Below, piece after piece: positions 45,541 to 54,748 of a stretch of DNA of 64,000 nt. A program made the position numbers and the translations under genes. The stretch is taken from the NCBI RefSeq assembly GCF_042658845.1, contig NZ_JBHSRI010000019.1, forward strand, positions 35,931 to 99,930, in the 5' to 3' direction. Below the pieces are notes generated by a model. It searched no databases. It saw only the letters and a program-made list of their open reading frames with translations, and had not been told where the DNA came from. Position 1 is the stretch's first letter. Every line of letters starts with the position of its first letter. This DNA comes from Paenisporosarcina macmurdoensis (GTDB lineage Bacteria; Bacillota; Bacilli; Bacillales_A; Planococcaceae).

Positions 45541-46956
45541 TTAAACTTCAACGCCCATGCTTTTCGCTTTGGCAATAACTTCTTCAATGCGTCCAACTAA
45601 ACGGAAAGCATCTTCAGGTAAATGGTCATACTTACCTTCAAGGATTTCTTTGAATCCTTTAACAGTTTCCTTAACAGGAACGTATGAACCTTTTTGACCT
45701 GTGAATTGCTCAGCTACGTGGAAGTTTTGAGATAAGTAGAACTGAATTCGACGTGCACGGTTAACCGTTTGCTTGTCTTCATCAGATAACTCATCCATAC
45801 CAAGAATCGCAATGATATCTTGAAGTTCTTTGTAACGTTGTAAAGTTGATTGTACTTGACGAGCTAACTGGTAGTGCTCTTCGCCAACAATTTCAGGTGT
45901 TAAAGCACGTGAAGTTGAAGCCAAAGGATCTACTGCTGGGTAAATACCCATTTCAGATAATTTACGCTCTAAGTTTGTTGTTGCGTCTAAGTGAGCAAAT
46001 GTTGTTGCTGGAGCTGGATCCGTATAGTCATCGGCAGGAACATAAATCGCTTGGATAGATGTAACTGAACCTGCGTTTGTAGACGTGATACGCTCTTGCA
46101 ATTGACCCATTTCCGTAGCAAGAGTTGGTTGGTAACCAACGGCTGATGGCATACGACCTAGAAGGGCTGATACCTCAGAACCTGCTTGAGTGAAACGGAA
46201 GATGTTATCGATGAACAATAGTACGTCTGCACCTTGATCATCACGGAAATATTCTGCCATTGTTAAACCAGTCAAGGCAACACGCATACGTGCACCAGGC
46301 GGCTCGTTCATTTGACCGAATACCATTGCTGTTTTCTTGATTACGCCAGATTCGCTCATCTCGTGGAATAAGTCATTTCCTTCACGCGTACGCTCTCCAA
46401 CACCTGCGAATACCGAAATACCGCCGTGCTCTTGTGCGATGTTGTTAATTAATTCTTGGATTAGTACAGTTTTACCTACACCAGCACCACCGAAGAGACC
46501 GATTTTACCACCTTTAATGTATGGTGCTAATAGATCTACTACTTTGATACCTGTTTCAAGAATTTCAACTTCTGTTGAAAGGTGTTCGAATGTTGGTGCA
46601 AGACGGTGAATTGGATCACGGCGATTTTCTACCGGGATTTCTTCGCCTAAGTCAATTACTTCACCAAGAACGTTAAATACACGACCTAGAGTGATGTCAC
46701 CAACTGGAACTTTAATTGCTGAACCAGCGTCTGTAACATCCGCACCACGCATCAAGCCATCTGTTGATGACATTGCTACTGTACGGACAGAGTCGTTACC
46801 AAGGTGTAATGCTACTTCAAGAGTTAACGTTGAAGGTGCTTGGTTTGGACGTTCAATCGTAACTGTCAATGCATTGTAGATTGCTGGTAAGTGGCCATTG
46901 TCAAACTTTACGTCAACAACGGGACCCATTACTTGAAGAACGTGTCCTATGTTCAT
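45541..46956 (-). CDS. atpD: ATP synthase beta subunit (catalytic)
   Basis: 471 aa. P-loop GGAGVGKT near 155, Walker B LLFIDNIFRFTQ near 240, and the DELSDEDK segment of the C-terminal domain. It carries the three catalytic nucleotide sites of F1. AGGAGG precedes the ATG. Separated from atpG by 31 bp. Confidence 0.98.
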   Translation of the reverse strand: MNIGHVLQVMGPVVDVKFDNGHLPAIYNALTVTIERPNQAPSTLTLEVALHLGNDSVRTVAMSSTDGLMRGADVTDAGSAIKVPVGDITLGRVFNVLGEVIDLGEEIPVENRRDPIHRLAPTFEHLSTEVEILETGIKVVDLLAPYIKGGKIGLFGGAGVGKTVLIQELINNIAQEHGGISVFAGVGERTREGNDLFHEMSESGVIKKTAMVFGQMNEPPGARMRVALTGLTMAEYFRDDQGADVLLFIDNIFRFTQAGSEVSALLGRMPSAVGYQPTLATEMGQLQERITSTNAGSVTSIQAIYVPADDYTDPAPATTFAHLDATTNLERKLSEMGIYPAVDPLASTSRALTPEIVGEEHYQLARQVQSTLQRYKELQDIIAILGMDELSDEDKQTVNRARRIQFYLSQNFHVAEQFTGQKGSYVPVKETVKGFKEILEGKYDHLPEDAFRLVGRIEEVIAKAKSMGVEV

Positions 46957-46987
46957 ACTTGTTCCCTCCTGTCATAACTTATTACTT

Positions 46988-47845
46988 CTATTCTAAGGCC
47001 GCTACGCCGCCAACGATTTCTGTAATTTCTTGAGTAATCGCCGCTTGACGTGCACGGTTAAATTGTAATGTTAATGCGCTAATTAAATCACTAGCGTTAT
47101 CGGTTGCGCTCTTCATTGCTGTCATACGTGCAGCATGTTCACTTGCTTTGCCGTCTAGTAAAGCACCGTAGATCAAGCTTTCCGCATATTGTGGAAGCAA
47201 CACTTCAAGAATGGCATCGGCTGAAGGCTCGAATTCATATGAAGCTGTTGAACTTGATGGGGTGATGTCCGTTAACGGTAGCACCTTTTTCTCTGTAACG
47301 TCTTGTTGAATGGCGCTAACAAAATGGTTGTAGTACATATAAAGTTCATCATACATACCTTCTGTGAACATACCAACAGCCTTGCGCGCAATTTCCTTAA
47401 TATCTGCAAATGAAGGTTGGTCTGGTAAAGCGACCATGCTTTCAATCACTGTAAGGCCACGTTTCGTGAAGAAATCACGCCCAACACGTCCAACTGCAAA
47501 GATTACAAATTCGTCATTTGAATTGTGACGCTCACGAATTGCATTCGTTACAGCACGTAAAACGTTACTGTTGTATGCACCCGCAAGTCCACGATCAGAT
47601 GTGATGACTAGGTAAGCTGTTTTAGCTACAGGACGAGAAGTTAACATTGGATGTCCACTGTCTTGAGTACCTGTTGCAATTGCAGTTACGACTTCTTGAA
47701 TTTTGGCCATGTAGGGAACGAATGATTTCGCATTCAATTCAGCACGGTTCAATTTCGAAGCCGACACCATTTGCATCGCTCTTGTAATTTGGCTCGTTTT
47801 CTTTGTTGATGTAATTCTGGTTTTTATGTCGCGTAATGATGCCAC
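46988..47845 (-). CDS. atpG: ATP synthase gamma subunit
   Basis: 285 aa, starting at GTG 47845 behind AAGGTGGTG. N- and C-terminal helices (ITSTKKTSQITRAMQMVSASK; LQFNRARQAAITQEITEIVGG) form the rotating coiled-coil shaft. The Rossmann-like middle contains VITSDRGLAGAYN. Normal length. Confidence 0.97.
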   Translation of the reverse strand: MASLRDIKTRITSTKKTSQITRAMQMVSASKLNRAELNAKSFVPYMAKIQEVVTAIATGTQDSGHPMLTSRPVAKTAYLVITSDRGLAGAYNSNVLRAVTNAIRERHNSNDEFVIFAVGRVGRDFFTKRGLTVIESMVALPDQPSFADIKEIARKAVGMFTEGMYDELYMYYNHFVSAIQQDVTEKKVLPLTDITPSSSTASYEFEPSADAILEVLLPQYAESLIYGALLDGKASEHAARMTAMKSATDNASDLISALTLQFNRARQAAITQEITEIVGGVAALE

Positions 47846-47887
47846 TGGTATTTCACCACCTTATCGTTTTTTATTCATCCAAAAAGA

Positions 47888-49396
47888 TTACTCTGATTTT
47901 GCAAATGTCTTTTTAAACGCAGAGATCGCGTTTACTAAGTCTTCGTCAGCAGGAAGATCTTTTGTAGTACGGATGTGATCCAAAACGTTTGTGTGGTTTG
48001 AGTCTAACCAGCTATGCAATTCGTTTTCGAAACGAGTGATATCTTGAACTGGAATATCATCTAAATGACCACGTGTTAGAGCGTAAAGAATCACAACTTG
48101 TTTTTCAACCTTAATTGGTTTATTCAAGCTTTGTTTCAATACTTCTACGATACGTACGCCACGGTTAAGTTTTCCTTGTGTAGCTTTATCAAGGTCAGAA
48201 CCGAATTGAGAGAATGCTTCAAGTTCACGGAATGCAGCTAAGTCTAGACGAAGTGTACCCGCAACTTTTTTCATTGCTTTAATTTGAGCTGAACCACCAA
48301 CACGTGATACTGAAAGACCCGCGTTGATTGCTGGACGTACACCTGAGAAGAATAAGTCAGATTGTAAGAAGATCTGTCCATCGGTAATCGAAATTACGTT
48401 TGTTGGAATATAAGCAGCGATATCGCCAGCTTGTGTTTCAACGAATGGAAGAGCTGTAATCGAACCGGCCCCAAGTGATTCATTCAACTTCGCAGCACGC
48501 TCAAGTAAGCGGCTATGTAGGTAGAATACATCCCCTGGATATGCTTCACGGCCCGGAGGACGACGAAGTAATAATGAAAGTTCGCGGTAAGCAGCAGCTT
48601 GTTTAGATAAATCATCATAAACAACCAATACGTGCTTGCCTTCGAACATGAATTCTTCAGCCATTGTAATACCAGCATAAGGAGCTAAGTATAATAATGG
48701 AGCTGGTTGTGATGCTGATGCTGTAACAACGATTGTGTATTCTAAAGCGCCGTTTTTACGAAGCGTTTCAACTACGTTACGAACAGTTGATTCTTTTTGT
48801 CCAATTGCAACGTAAATACAAATCATGTTTTGGTCAGCTTGGTTTAAGATTGTATCAATCGCAACAGATGTTTTACCTGTTTGACGGTCACCGATGATTA
48901 ACTCACGTTGTCCACGACCGATTGGTACTAATGCATCAATCGCTTTGATACCAGTTTGCAATGGTTCATGAACCGATTTACGGGCCATAACCCCTTGAGC
49001 TGGGCTTTCGATTGGGCGAGTTCTTGTTGTGTGAATCGGGCCTAAGCCGTCAACTGGTTGACCAAGTGGATCGACAACACGGCCGATCAATTCTGGGCCA
49101 ACTGGTACTTCCATAATACGGCCTGTACGACGTACTTCATCGCCTTCTTTGATGTCTGTATATGGACCAAGGATAATAATACCAACATTGTTAGCTTCCA
49201 AGTTTTGTGCCATTCCAAGTACACCAGTTGAGAACTCAACAAGTTCTCCAGCCATGACGTTATCGAGACCATGAGCACGAGCGATACCATCACCAATAGT
49301 GATAACTGTACCTACATCGCTAACTTTCATCTCAGATTGATAATTTTCAATCTGCTGCTTAATTAGAACGCTGATTTCTTCAGCTTTGATGCTCAT
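47888..49396 (-). CDS. atpA: ATP synthase alpha subunit
   Basis: 502 aa from ATG 49396, with AGAGGTG upstream (the frame to 49414 lacks a site). P-loop GDRQTGKT near 169-176. The arginine-finger region SVSRVGGSAQ lies near 370. Non-catalytic nucleotide-binding subunit of F1. 28 bp after atpH. Confidence 0.98.
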   Translation of the reverse strand: MSIKAEEISVLIKQQIENYQSEMKVSDVGTVITIGDGIARAHGLDNVMAGELVEFSTGVLGMAQNLEANNVGIIILGPYTDIKEGDEVRRTGRIMEVPVGPELIGRVVDPLGQPVDGLGPIHTTRTRPIESPAQGVMARKSVHEPLQTGIKAIDALVPIGRGQRELIIGDRQTGKTSVAIDTILNQADQNMICIYVAIGQKESTVRNVVETLRKNGALEYTIVVTASASQPAPLLYLAPYAGITMAEEFMFEGKHVLVVYDDLSKQAAAYRELSLLLRRPPGREAYPGDVFYLHSRLLERAAKLNESLGAGSITALPFVETQAGDIAAYIPTNVISITDGQIFLQSDLFFSGVRPAINAGLSVSRVGGSAQIKAMKKVAGTLRLDLAAFRELEAFSQFGSDLDKATQGKLNRGVRIVEVLKQSLNKPIKVEKQVVILYALTRGHLDDIPVQDITRFENELHSWLDSNHTNVLDHIRTTKDLPADEDLVNAISAFKKTFAKSE

Positions 49397-49423
49397 GTAT
49401 GTCACCTCTTTCATTTATTATAG

Positions 49424-49960
49424 TTAACTTAGTAATTGTTTTTTCAAGCGATCAAGCTTGCCGCTAACGCTGCTATCGAAAATACGATTTCCGATTTGAA
49501 GACGAATGCCACCTAATAACGACGGATCAATTTCGTTTTCAATGCGTAACGTTTGTTTTCCAACTTTATGGGCAAATGCAGACGAAATCGCCGCACGCTC
49601 ATCATCAGTTAAAGGACGTGTAGAATATACTTTCGCATCAGCGATACCTTGTGCGTCATTCGAAAGTGCTTCAAATTCAGTTGCAATTTCTACTGTTTCG
49701 TTAATACGTTTGCGGTCAACCAACAATTGAAGAATGTTGACAACAAGTGGATTGGCTTTACCAAACAGTTCACGAATTAATTCTTTTTTGCGTTCTAAAG
49801 AAAGTTTTGGCGAAGCAAGCAAAGCCTGCAAATCACTATTTTCTTTAAAAACAACTTTCACTTCACGTAAATCTTCTTCTACTGAAGTTAGTTGGTTATG
49901 TTGTTGTGCAAGTTGAAATAACGCTAAGGCGTAACGTTGCGCTGCAGTTGATTGACTCAC
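49424..49960 (-). CDS. atpH: ATP synthase delta subunit
   Basis: 178 aa, starting at GTG 49960, which overlaps the atpF stop by 4 bp (GTGA). Helical N-terminal domain (AQRYALALFQLAQQ) and C-terminal motif LLGGIRLQIGNRIFDSSV. It connects F1 to the outer stalk. Confidence 0.97.
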   Translation of the reverse strand: MSQSTAAQRYALALFQLAQQHNQLTSVEEDLREVKVVFKENSDLQALLASPKLSLERKKELIRELFGKANPLVVNILQLLVDRKRINETVEIATEFEALSNDAQGIADAKVYSTRPLTDDERAAISSAFAHKVGKQTLRIENEIDPSLLGGIRLQIGNRIFDSSVSGKLDRLKKQLLS

Positions 49961-50490
49961 CCTACATCGCCTGCCTTCGCAATCGTTTGTTCGATTAACG
50001 CACGGTTATCTTCCTCAGAAATTTCTTTCCCAAGAACTTTAGATGCGGCAAGAACAGATAGAGATACAACTTCTTCGCGAACTGATGCGATAGCTTTATC
50101 TTTTTCTGTTTCGATTTCACGGACAGCTGATTCTTTCAAACGGTTCGCTTCAGCACGTGCAACAGTGATGATTTCTTCACGTTGTACATCGCCTTGTTTC
50201 TTCGCGTTCTCAACAATCGCTTGTGCTTCCGTTCTCGCTTCTTTTAATAAACTACGTTGTTGTTCTAATAACTGGTGTGACTCTAAACGGCTATTTTCAG
50301 CAGCTTCGATTTCACTCGCAATCAAATCTTCACGTTGTTTCATAACTCCCATCAAAGGACCCCAAGCAAATTTAGCAAGCAAGAGCATCAAGATGATGAA
50401 AATAACTAAAGTAGCAAAGATGTCACCTGTGTTCAAAAATTCTACTTCATGACCATCAGTGGCACCTAGTACGAGATAATCCAAAAACAC
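49957..50490 (-). CDS. atpF: ATP synthase b subunit
   Basis: 177 aa, starting at GTG 50490 after AAGGGAG. One membrane segment (about 22-42) is followed by a long charged coiled coil, the outer stalk of FO. Coupled to atpH by a 4-bp overlap. Confidence 0.97.
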   Translation of the reverse strand: MFLDYLVLGATDGHEVEFLNTGDIFATLVIFIILMLLLAKFAWGPLMGVMKQREDLIASEIEAAENSRLESHQLLEQQRSLLKEARTEAQAIVENAKKQGDVQREEIITVARAEANRLKESAVREIETEKDKAIASVREEVVSLSVLAASKVLGKEISEEDNRALIEQTIAKAGDVG

Positions 50491-50643
50491 GATTGTTTCA
50501 CTCCCTTCAAGAGCTTCATTCTATAATTAATCTAATAAGATGTTTTTCAAAAAAGTCAGTTGATCAAAATGATCAGTATTCACAAGAGAATGGCGAAGGC
50601 TCTTTAAAGCTGAACTCCGCCATTTTCATATATTCGCTTTAGA

Positions 50644-50868
50644 TTAACGGTTTAAAGTGATGAACGCGATAACTGCTGCGATGATTGGAAGTGCTTCAAC
50701 TAGTGCAACACCGATGAACATTGTTGTTTGAAGAACGCCACGAGCTTCTGGTTGACGAGCGATACCTTCAACTGTTTTTGAAACGATTAATCCGTTACCA
50801 ATACCTGCACCAAGTGCACCTAAACCGATTGCTATAGCTGCTGCTAATAAACCTACTGAACCTACCAT
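50644..50868 (-). CDS. atpE: ATP synthase c subunit
   Basis: 74 aa, two membrane helices joined by the ARQPEAR loop. Glu58 in VALVEALP is the proton-carrying residue; the Gln and Ser ligands of sodium-type rings are not seen, so a proton ring is likely. AGGAGG precedes the ATG. The 153-bp gap to atpF contains a GGCTCTTTAAAGCTGAACTC-type hairpin region, perhaps tuning stoichiometry. Confidence 0.97.
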   Translation of the reverse strand: MVGSVGLLAAAIAIGLGALGAGIGNGLIVSKTVEGIARQPEARGVLQTTMFIGVALVEALPIIAAVIAFITLNR

Positions 50869-50933
50869 AATTAAATTTCCTCCTTGGAATATGTGTTTTT
50901 TTGTGTTAGTCGTTCAAATAAATGAACATTATA

Positions 50934-51644
50934 TTAATGGTCGCGGCTCACTTTGTGGGCCATATAAACCATCGTTAACATAACGAAGATAAACGATTGG
51001 ATTGCACCAACGAATATCGAGAAACCTTGCCAAGCCATTGTTGGCAATATTGCACCAGCAAAGTGTAGATAACTTACAGAGCCTAAACTTGCAAGTAAGC
51101 CAAGTAGGATTTCCCCTGCATAGATGTTACCGTAAAGACGCAGACCGAGTGTCAACGTATTTGCGAACTCTTCAATAATTTTCAAAGGTGCTAAGAAAGG
51201 AAGTGGACGTAAGAAGTCTTTTCCGTATTCTTTAATACCTTTCATTTGGATCGCGTAGAAGTGAGTTAAAATAACGACCATTGTAGCAAGTGTCATAGCA
51301 ACTAGTGGATCAGCTGTTGGTGATTTCCACCAAAGTTCTCCGTTTATGATGATTGAAAACGGAAGTCCTAACATGTTTGCCACGAAGATAAACATGATTA
51401 GTGTAATTCCAAGTACATGGAATCGACCACCTGTACTCCAGTCCATGTTGCTTTTGATAATGCCTTTTACGAAGTCCATAACCCACTCCATAAAGTTTTG
51501 CATACCGGTTGGTTTCATACTTAATTTACGTGTGGAGATAAAAGCAATTAAGAAAACAATGAGTGCCGTAACCGATAGCATCAAAACGTTAGATAGATTG
51601 AACGTAAGTCCAAGCCATACAACGGTTGGATTCTCATGATGCAC
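50934..51644 (-). CDS. atpB: ATP synthase a subunit
   Basis: 236 aa, starting at GTG 51644 behind AGAGGTG. Five to six membrane segments. The essential Arg lies in TLGLRLYGNIYAGE. It forms the proton half-channels against the c ring. Confidence 0.97.
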   Translation of the reverse strand: MHHENPTVVWLGLTFNLSNVLMLSVTALIVFLIAFISTRKLSMKPTGMQNFMEWVMDFVKGIIKSNMDWSTGGRFHVLGITLIMFIFVANMLGLPFSIIINGELWWKSPTADPLVAMTLATMVVILTHFYAIQMKGIKEYGKDFLRPLPFLAPLKIIEEFANTLTLGLRLYGNIYAGEILLGLLASLGSVSYLHFAGAILPTMAWQGFSIFVGAIQSFIFVMLTMVYMAHKVSRDH

Positions 51645-51673
51645 GATGTATTCACCTCTCTTTCACAATTTGA

Positions 51674-52045
51674 TTAATGGTATTTCACATGGTATACAAT
51701 TCTGTCTACTAATAAGTAAACATATGGAATCATCAACCCAATGACCGTGCTATTTAAATGAAATTGTTCGGGAATAGACATAGCAACAGCAACCGCCGCG
51801 ATACCTGAGGCGAACCTGAGTGCCGTGCCGAGTGAGGCTACTTTCTTCCCTTCACTTAAGGAGCGGTCAAATTTCTCCAATCTTCGTACGAGGAGCCAAA
51901 AATTATACAGGCCGAAGAGGCCGCCTAATGCTAAGCCAGCAAACACGGTTGGATAAGGTGTGAAACCCCAGCCTAGCGCACAAAATGCGAGCAAAAAAAA
52001 TATGAGTTTCTTTTGCCTAGCGTAAACTTGCTGTAAATCTAGCAT
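51674..52045 (-). CDS. atpI: ATP synthase accessory protein AtpI
   Basis: 123 aa with four membrane segments. AGGAGA lies 9 nt before the ATG, within the end of the preceding gene. AtpI-type proteins help assemble the c ring or move magnesium. Its position before atpB is standard. Confidence 0.9.
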   Translation of the reverse strand: MLDLQQVYARQKKLIFFLLAFCALGWGFTPYPTVFAGLALGGLFGLYNFWLLVRRLEKFDRSLSEGKKVASLGTALRFASGIAAVAVAMSIPEQFHLNSTVIGLMIPYVYLLVDRIVYHVKYH

Positions 52046-52048
52046 AGA

Positions 52049-52270
52049 TTATGTATCTCCTGAGTCGTATTTTCGAATGGTCAGAATTATGGCTGTAACA
52101 CCGGTAGCTAGACCAGTGAACAGACACAGAACTAAAAATAACGGGGTGGTGCCTATTTTGTTGTCGAGCCACATACCTGTGAAAACACCGATTAAAATAG
52201 AACCAACAAGTTGTGAGAGAATAGCCGAGTACAGAGCCATTCCTTGTAAAGGACGTCTTGTTTGACGCAT
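52049..52270 (-). CDS. atpZ: AtpZ-like small membrane protein
   Basis: 73 aa from ATG 52270, with GAGG about 6 nt upstream; the longer frame to 52372 runs through the promoter region and lacks a site. Two membrane segments (about 15-32 and 44-64) match the AtpZ/AtpI family, which with AtpI is linked to Mg/Ca transport or c-ring assembly in alkaliphilic Bacillus. First gene of the operon, 3 bp from atpI. Confidence 0.85.
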   Translation of the reverse strand: MRQTRRPLQGMALYSAILSQLVGSILIGVFTGMWLDNKIGTTPLFLVLCLFTGLATGVTAIILTIRKYDSGDT

Positions 52271-52385
52271 GATGATCCTCACGTTTTTGCATTTTTTGTA
52301 AAACCGTGAATCTGGTAGAAAGTAGATATGACAAGGTCCAAAAGCATAGTTGCCCGTTGAAAGCCCTCTCATTTAATCCCTTGTA

Positions 52386-52414
52386 AGCATACAATAGGGG
52401 TAAAATGATGTCAA
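52386..52414 (-). promoter_or_regulatory. Sigma-A promoter of the atp operon
   Basis: On the minus strand TTGACA (52409-52414), a 17-bp spacer, then TATGCT (52386-52391). The -35 box is perfect and the -10 box matches four of six. It lies 116 bp upstream of the atpZ start. Confidence 0.75.
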
Positions 52415-52631
52415 TTGATTCCCGTGAAAAACTTCACAAAGGTGCATACCTCGACATATAGTCGACAAATTTATGAACACGCGGATGCGTTGGTTTTAAT
52501 TAGTGCTGAAAACACTGGATTATTTTCGATTGGCATGATGCCAGTCACCCAACTATGTTAATAGAATTTGTTGTACTTGCTTACATGATACTTTACTAAG
52601 TTTCTTCTATATTAAATGTGTTTCAAATAGA

Positions 52632-52655
52632 AAAGGACTACCGAAGCAGCCCTTT
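52632..52655 (-). terminator. Terminator of mnaA/wecB
   Basis: On the minus strand AAAGGGCTGC pairs with GTAGTCCTTT across a TTCG tetraloop (two G-T pairs), followed by TC and T residues. It lies just after the stop at 52663. Confidence 0.82.
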
Positions 52656-52662
52656 ATGATTT

Positions 52663-53784
52663 CTACCTATTTAAATAAACTTTCAATGCTTCGACGATAC
52701 GTCTAGAAGCTTCTCCATCCCCATAAGGGTTTGAAGCTTTTGACATGGATGCGTACTTCTCTTCATCCGTTAGCAATTCTTTTGCTAAGCCATAAATTGT
52801 TTCTTCATCTGTTCCCGCCAACTTCAATGTACCCGCCGCAATTCCTTCAGGACGTTCAGTCGTATCGCGCAATACAAGAACTGGCTTCCCTAAAGAAGGT
52901 GCTTCTTCCTGCACGCCGCCTGAATCAGTCAATATAATGAAAGAACGTGCTGCGAAGTTATGGAAATCAAGTACTTCTAATGGTTCGATCAAGTGAATGC
53001 GTGGATCGTTTCCAAGTACTTCATTCGCTACTTCTCGAACAGCTGGGTTCATATGGACTGGATAGACCACTTGAACGTCATCATGTTCTTCAATTAAACG
53101 TTTAATTGCACGGAACATATTGCGCATCGGTTGTCCTAAGTTTTCACGTCGGTGTGCCGTTAATAAAATCATGCGATCTGTGCCGATTTTATCTAACACT
53201 GGATGCGAATACTCTTCGCGTACTGTTGTTTTTAACGCGTCAATTGCCGTGTTGCCTGTAACAACAATGCGATCTTCAGGTTTGTTTTCACGACGAAGGT
53301 TTTCTGCTGACACTTCGGTTGGTGAGAAGTGAAGGTCTGCCATCACACCTGTCAATTGACGGTTCATTTCTTCTGGGTACGGTGAGTATTTATTAAACGT
53401 ACGAAGTCCAGCTTCCACGTGACCTAACGCAATTTGGTTGTAAAATGCCGCTAAGCTTGCAATGAAAGTCGTTGTCGTATCACCGTGAACTAACACGATG
53501 TCAGGCTTCGCTTCTTTCATAACTGCATCCAATCCTTCAAGTCCTCGTGTTGTCACGTCTATTAAAGTTTGACGGTCTTTCATAATATTCAAATCGAAAT
53601 CTGGTTTGATGCCGAATGTATCCAACACTTGGTCAAGCATTTGGCGATGTTGCGCCGTTACCGTCACGATGGATTCGATATCGTCAGTATGTTTTTCAAG
53701 TTCTAATACAAGTGGTGCCATTTTAATTGCTTCTGGTCGTGTTCCAAAAATCGTCATTACTTTCCATTTTTTCGTCAACGTCAA
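52663..53784 (-). CDS. mnaA: UDP-N-acetylglucosamine 2-epimerase (non-hydrolysing)
   Basis: 373 aa. It interconverts UDP-GlcNAc and UDP-ManNAc, feeding teichoic acid linkage units and other wall glycopolymers. GT-B fold with FGTRPEAIKMAPL at the start, GDTTTTF, HVEAGLRT, PEEMNRQ, TAHRREN and TDSGGVQEEAP, covering the catalytic Asp, Glu and His residues of the family. The start is read as TTG 53784 with AAGGA 6 nt upstream. It lies directly downstream of upp, where Bacillus subtilis also keeps mnaA near the atp operon. Confidence 0.96.
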   Translation of the reverse strand: MTLTKKWKVMTIFGTRPEAIKMAPLVLELEKHTDDIESIVTVTAQHRQMLDQVLDTFGIKPDFDLNIMKDRQTLIDVTTRGLEGLDAVMKEAKPDIVLVHGDTTTTFIASLAAFYNQIALGHVEAGLRTFNKYSPYPEEMNRQLTGVMADLHFSPTEVSAENLRRENKPEDRIVVTGNTAIDALKTTVREEYSHPVLDKIGTDRMILLTAHRRENLGQPMRNMFRAIKRLIEEHDDVQVVYPVHMNPAVREVANEVLGNDPRIHLIEPLEVLDFHNFAARSFIILTDSGGVQEEAPSLGKPVLVLRDTTERPEGIAAGTLKLAGTDEETIYGLAKELLTDEEKYASMSKASNPYGDGEASRRIVEALKVYLNR

Positions 53785-53797
53785 AGCACTTCCTTAC

Positions 53798-54427
53798 TTA
53801 TTTTGTTCCGAACAAACGGTCTCCAGCGTCGCCTAGTCCAGGAACGATGTAACCATGGTCGTCCAGTTTTTCGTCAAGCGCTGCAATATAGATGTCTACA
53901 TCAGGATGCGCAGCTTTAAGAACTTCCACACCTTCTGGAGCAGCGATTAAGCACATAAACTTAATGTTTTTAGCGCCACGTTTTTTCAATGCGTTGATGG
54001 CAACAAGTGCAGATCCACCCGTTGCAAGCATTGGGTCAACTAATATAAAATCACGCTCTTCAACATCCGCTGGGAGCTTCACATAATATTCGATAGGTTG
54101 TAATGTTTCAGGATCACGGTATAAGCCGATATGTCCAACTTTAGCAGCAGGCATTAATTTCAAGATGCCGTCTACCATGCCGATTCCAGCACGTAAGATT
54201 GGCACGATACCTAATTTTTTACCTGATAATACTTTTGCTTTCGCAGTTGTGACTGGTGTTTCCACTTCTACATCATCTAGAGGCATATCGCGTGTAATTT
54301 CAAACGCCATCAAAGTAGCTACTTCGTCGACTAGTTCACGGAATTCTTTTGTACCTGTTCTCTTGTCACGAATAAAAGTTAATTTATGTTGGATCAATGG
54401 ATGATCAAATACGAATACTTTTCCCAT
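53798..54427 (-). CDS. upp: Uracil phosphoribosyltransferase
   Basis: 209 aa from ATG 54427 behind AAAGGAG (the frame to 54457 lacks a site). It makes UMP from uracil and PRPP in pyrimidine salvage. PRPP-binding loop DPMLATGGSA near 130, and the uracil-binding C-terminal region YIVPGLGDAGDR. 13 bp before mnaA, so one transcript. Confidence 0.97.
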   Translation of the reverse strand: MGKVFVFDHPLIQHKLTFIRDKRTGTKEFRELVDEVATLMAFEITRDMPLDDVEVETPVTTAKAKVLSGKKLGIVPILRAGIGMVDGILKLMPAAKVGHIGLYRDPETLQPIEYYVKLPADVEERDFILVDPMLATGGSALVAINALKKRGAKNIKFMCLIAAPEGVEVLKAAHPDVDIYIAALDEKLDDHGYIVPGLGDAGDRLFGTK

Positions 54428-54550
54428 TATGCCCTCTCCTTTACGTTCAAACTTCATCTATTATAGCAGAAAAAACGCATTGCGCTCGACTTGAGATGAA
54501 ATCGGATTTTTTAGAAAGTTTGTGAAATCTGTTATTGGGTTGAGGGGTCA

Positions 54551-54720
54551 TGTGGTTATTCCCCTTCATTTGGGTTTATTCCCCTTCACTTTGTGTTTAT
54601 TCCCCTTCGCGGCTGCTTTATTCCCCTTCATTCTCTATTTAATCCCCTCCAACTATTGTTTATTCCCCATCACCCAATTTTTTTCACAGAAACACCCCCA
54701 AACGGAGTGCGTGGGGGCTA
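54551..54720 (+). repeat. Phased word array D, copy with GTTTATTCCCC words, and 3' block
   Basis: The A of each TTTATTCCCC-type word lies at 54558, 54578, 54599, 54620, 54641 and 54662: one 20-bp step then four of 21. A block ACAGAAACACCCCCAAACGG with a CCCCCA/TGGGGG hairpin follows. The same array and block recur on the other side of the NERD gene. Confidence 0.9.
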
Positions 54721-54748
54721 ATTGGTTTGGTTTTCGCTACGCTGCTGA